NCBI GenBank assembly: GCA_030537895.1
Contig: JAUNVA010000010.1
Coordinates: 1-46,989 of the forward strand
Origin: Bowdeniella nasicola
GTDB lineage: Bacteria; Actinomycetota; Actinomycetes; Actinomycetales; Actinomycetaceae
DNA: 46,989 nt
Direction: 5' to 3'
Position numbers and translations under genes: made by a program. The notes beneath the pieces were generated by a model that searched no databases, was not told the DNA's origin, and saw only the letters and a list, made by a program, of their open reading frames with translations. Shown here piece after piece: positions 44,687 to 46,989 of this stretch. Each line of letters starts with the position of its first letter. Within the stretch, counting starts at the first letter, position 1.

Positions 44687-45658
44687 CTACGCGCCCGCGG
44701 CTGCGGAGAGCGCGATCCCGTCCAGGATGTCGTGCTCGGAAGTGAGCGCCCCGTCGATGGGGTGCCCGACCTCGCGCGTGCGCGCCGCCACGCGCGCCAC
44801 GATGCGCGACCAGACGAGCGCACCCGCACCGATAACGTCGGCGCGGCCCGGGTGCATGAACCCGTGTGCCGCCCGCTCGGCACGGCTCTCCGTCACTAGG
44901 GCCTGACAAGAGCGGTCGATCTGCTCGATGCTCAGGTGCGCGCCATCGATCCGATCCGAATCGTAGTGGTCTAGGCCGAGCGCGTGCGCGGTTACCGTGG
45001 TGACCGAGCCGGCCAGCCCGATCAGTCGCGTCGCCGCTGAGAGATCCACGGTGCGTTCCGCCTCATCAAGCGCGGCGTCGACGTCGTCCATCGCGGCGCG
45101 GCGCTCCGCCACACTTGGCGGATCGGTGTGCAGGTGGCGTTCGGTCAGGCGCACACAGCCGATGTTCATTGAATATTGCGCCTGCGGCTGATCTTGCCCG
45201 AGGACGATTTCACTCGAGCCCCCTCCAATGTCGACGACGAGACTCGACCCACTTGCCGGCCCCACGACCGAGATGGCCCCGGCAAAGGAGAGCGCTGCCT
45301 CCTCCACTCCCGTCACGACCTCGGGTGTGACGCCAAGTCTCGCCCGCACGCCGTCCACGAAGGTCTGCCGGTTGGCGGCATCGCGGGTCGCGGACGTGGC
45401 GACGAAACGGATCGCCGTCACGCCGTGCCGTTCGCACAGCTCGGCGTAGTCCTGGCAGGCGGCGAAGGTGCGCTCGAGCGCGGCATCGGAGAGTCGGCCC
45501 GTGCGATCGACCCCCTCCCCCAAGCGGACGATACGCATCATCCGGCAACGGTCGGTGAGCGCAGGAGCGGCTCCCTCCGAGATTCCCCCGCCGGGGACGT
45601 CGGCGATCAGGAGTCGAATGGAGTTCGTTCCGCAGTCGATGGCAGCTACTCGAGTCAC
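44687..45658 (-). CDS. ppx: Exopolyphosphatase/pppGpp phosphohydrolase family protein
   Basis: The 323-residue protein has the Ppx/GppA nucleotide-fold motifs: VAAIDCGTNSIRLLIADV, FVATSATRDAANR, the glycine loop LVVDIGGGSSEI and GLAGSVTT. It degrades polyphosphate or pppGpp; ppk2 in the window shows that polyphosphate is used. GTG 45658 is chosen because the upstream frame is not protein-like. It lies 25 bases after the DUF501 gene. Confidence 0.92.
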   Translation of the reverse strand: MTRVAAIDCGTNSIRLLIADVPGGGISEGAAPALTDRCRMMRIVRLGEGVDRTGRLSDAALERTFAACQDYAELCERHGVTAIRFVATSATRDAANRQTFVDGVRARLGVTPEVVTGVEEAALSFAGAISVVGPASGSSLVVDIGGGSSEIVLGQDQPQAQYSMNIGCVRLTERHLHTDPPSVAERRAAMDDVDAALDEAERTVDLSAATRLIGLAGSVTTVTAHALGLDHYDSDRIDGAHLSIEQIDRSCQALVTESRAERAAHGFMHPGRADVIGAGALVWSRIVARVAARTREVGHPIDGALTSEHDILDGIALSAAAGA

Positions 45659-45683
45659 GGGTCTACTGTGCCACCACGGCGCC

Positions 45684-46208
45684 TCACGCGGGAGCGTTAT
45701 CCGCGCGGTCCCTCTCACACCAGCAGCCGTTCTGGTCCCACAACCCCTCGCGTGCGGCCTGTTCGAGGGCCGCGTCACCGAGCGGATTCACTCCGGGACC
45801 GACGGCGAGGGCGTGCCCGACGACGGCGTGCAGACACTTCACCCGCTCCGGCATGCCGCCGGCCGAAATCCCCGCGATCTCGGGGACCTCTCCGAGACGT
45901 GCTCGCCGGCGCAGGTAATCCTCGTGAGCGGCGCGGTAGGCGGCGGCGAGCTCGGGGTCATGCGCGAGACGCGCGTTCATCTCCCGCATGACGCCCCGCG
46001 CCTCGAGCGTGGAGCACGCCTTCACGGCGGCCGGGTGAGTGAGGTAGAACGTCGTGGGAAACGGGGTACCGTCCTCCAACCGGGGCGCCGTCTCGACGAC
46101 GACGGGGGCACCGCACGGGCAGCGGGCCGCGATCGCAACGAGGCCGCGCGGCAACCGCCCGAGTTGGTCGGTGAGCACCTCGCGGTCCCGTGTGGTGACG
46201 TCACTCAT
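45684..46208 (-). CDS. DUF501 family protein
   Basis: The 174-residue protein has the DUF501 pattern: VAIAARCPCGAPVVVET, PFPTTFYLTHPAAVKACS, GGMPERVKCLHAVVGH and a cysteine pair at the end (NGCWCE). The conserved Cys and His suggest a metal site. Its ATG lies inside the end of the septum-protein gene, an 8-base overlap. Function unknown. The order septum protein, DUF501, Ppx is common in actinobacteria. Confidence 0.9.
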   Translation of the reverse strand: MSDVTTRDREVLTDQLGRLPRGLVAIAARCPCGAPVVVETAPRLEDGTPFPTTFYLTHPAAVKACSTLEARGVMREMNARLAHDPELAAAYRAAHEDYLRRRARLGEVPEIAGISAGGMPERVKCLHAVVGHALAVGPGVNPLGDAALEQAAREGLWDQNGCWCERDRADNAPA

Positions 46209-46824
46209 CACTGTCCTCCACCTGTTGGGCCGCCTCGAGGGAGTCGACAACCATGAGATACCACGGTGGGTCAGCAGGCTCGGTGAGCGAGGCCGAGCGC
46301 GGCCCTTCCTCGGGCTCCTCTCCCGTCACGGTGTGGGGATCCACGACGACGTAGGGGGTTTCTCCGGGCAGCACCCACCCGAGCCTGTCACGCGCCTGAG
46401 CCGCGATGAAGTCGGGGTTCTGCCATCGTGCCTTGTCGCGTTCGTAGGCCGCGATCTGTTCCTGGACCTCCGCTACTTCGGCCTTCAAGGCCCGCATCTC
46501 TTCGCGCTGCTGCAAAAAATGCTGGAGCGGAGACAGGACGATGACGAGCCCGAAAATGAGGACGACGAGCGCGATAATCGTCCGCCACGACAGTGAATAG
46601 GTGCCGCGACCCATATTGAGTTGGAGGCCGCTCGGGCGCCCGCGTTGATCGCTCCCTCCGCTGGGTCGGGACGTAGGCCCCTGGGGGCGACGCGCACCCG
46701 AGGCGGGCCGCCGTCCAGCGCGGGCGGGGGCGGCGCCGCGCGGGTTCGTGGCGCCGCGCGCACCACTGGGGGTGCGGCGCCGTGGCATACGGGGACGAGA
46801 GATCACGCGGTCATTGTCTCCCAT
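46201..46824 (-). CDS. Septum formation initiator protein (DivIC/FtsB-like)
   Basis: From ATG 46824 the protein has 207 residues. An N-terminal disordered Arg/Pro/Gly-rich part of about 75 residues is followed by one membrane segment (TIIALVVLIFGLVIVLSPL), a coiled coil (LQQREEMRALKAEVAEVQEQ) and the FtsB/DivIC motif ARDRLGWVLPGE. It acts in the divisome with FtsL and FtsQ. A GTG at 46809 is an alternative start. The frame continues further upstream only into the low-complexity end, which I do not accept as coding. Confidence 0.85.
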   Translation of the reverse strand: MGDNDRVISRPRMPRRRTPSGARGATNPRGAAPARAGRRPASGARRPQGPTSRPSGGSDQRGRPSGLQLNMGRGTYSLSWRTIIALVVLIFGLVIVLSPLQHFLQQREEMRALKAEVAEVQEQIAAYERDKARWQNPDFIAAQARDRLGWVLPGETPYVVVDPHTVTGEEPEEGPRSASLTEPADPPWYLMVVDSLEAAQQVEDSDE

Positions 46825-46876
46825 CCCGCGCGCGGACCCCAAGCGCGACGCCCGCTCTCCCCACAAAGGAGCGTCC

Positions 46877-46989
46877 GCCCCCCCCCCCCCCGGGGGGGGG
46901 CGGGGGCGGGCGCCCGGGGGGGGGGGCCCCCCGGGGGGTGAGCGGGGGCCCCCCCCCGGCGGGGCGGGCCCCCCCCCCCCCCCCACCGG
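46877..46989. other. G/C homopolymer end, probable assembly artefact
   Basis: The last about 110 bases are almost only long C and G runs. No gene or structure is credible here, and neighbouring coding DNA stops abruptly. It looks like low-quality read ends at a contig border. Confidence 0.8.

Noticed and set aside
46877..46986. N-terminal extension of the septum protein into the G/C-rich end
   Set aside because: The added residues are only Gly, Pro and Arg translated from homopolymers; an ATG at 46824 is adequate.
1..46989. CRISPR arrays and insertion sequences
   Set aside because: I saw no regularly spaced repeats and no transposase; the only recombinase is the broken serine type.

Overview
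The window is about 47 kb of GC-rich DNA from an actinobacterium. The evidence for this is the mycothiol S-conjugate amidase gene mca, a bifunctional shikimate kinase/3-dehydroquinate synthase, the DUF501 and DivIC/FtsB-like pair next to an exopolyphosphatase, and a gene order (uppS, hlyIII, small membrane protein, mca, DUF4307, greA) that resembles the mycobacterial Rv1080c-Rv1086 neighbourhood. An Actinomycetaceae-like host is my best guess, but I cannot name a species. The last ~110 bases are G/C homopolymers that look like a contig-end artefact.

Layout. (1) Positions 1-3466, minus strand: the N-terminal ~1155 residues of a large secreted surface protein with an InlB B-type (Listeria-Bacteroides) repeat and Rib-like repeats; it runs off the window. 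(2) 3467-4145: no recognisable gene. (3) 4146-13117, minus strand: a defence island. In transcription order it holds a PHP/SMC-type ATPase (TrlF-like), a broken large serine recombinase, a broken ardA antirestriction gene, a BcgI-like type IIB restriction-modification enzyme (nuclease and methyltransferase in one chain), its specificity subunit split into two half-genes, a small XRE regulator, and a HEPN-type protein whose 5' end appears frameshifted. Several genes overlap or are a few bases apart, so the block reads as one or two operons. It starts exactly at the stop codon of the core gene ychF. (4) 13114-22775: housekeeping genes ychF, rmuC, ispH, xseA-xseB, a PfkB-family sugar kinase, a beta-carbonic anhydrase, an MFS exporter and a PIN-PhoH ATPase. 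(5) 22957-27156: an aromatic amino acid cluster aroA-aroE-aroKB-aroQ covering five shikimate-pathway activities. (6) 27157-32783: uppS, hlyIII, ppk2 with a polylysine tail, a small membrane protein, mca, a DUF4307 protein and greA with an attenuator-like leader and a strong terminator. (7) 32967-38807: AI-2E-family transporter, msrA, a GNAT acetyltransferase, an aldo/keto reductase, tdk, an FKBP isomerase and a Bax-inhibitor-1 family protein. (8) 39075-42925: an ABC exporter pair with a NarL-type two-component system. (9) 43051-46824: a tRNA with a UAA anticodon, nhaA, ppx/gppA, DUF501 and a DivIC/FtsB-like septum protein.

The most interesting part is the island. Each damaged gene in it can be restored by one or a few small changes: a one-base change in a G/C homopolymer for the HEPN gene, a two-base change in a short dinucleotide tract for the specificity subunit, a single C-to-T-type nonsense codon in ardA, and four such lesions in the recombinase. 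After these corrections the lengths come out as whole numbers of codons. The PHP-SMC ATPase and the restriction-methylase chain remain intact, and I saw no such lesion in the surrounding ~33 kb of core genes. This pattern suggests a domesticated, partly decayed or switchable defence island rather than random sequencing error, although raw reads would be needed to exclude error.
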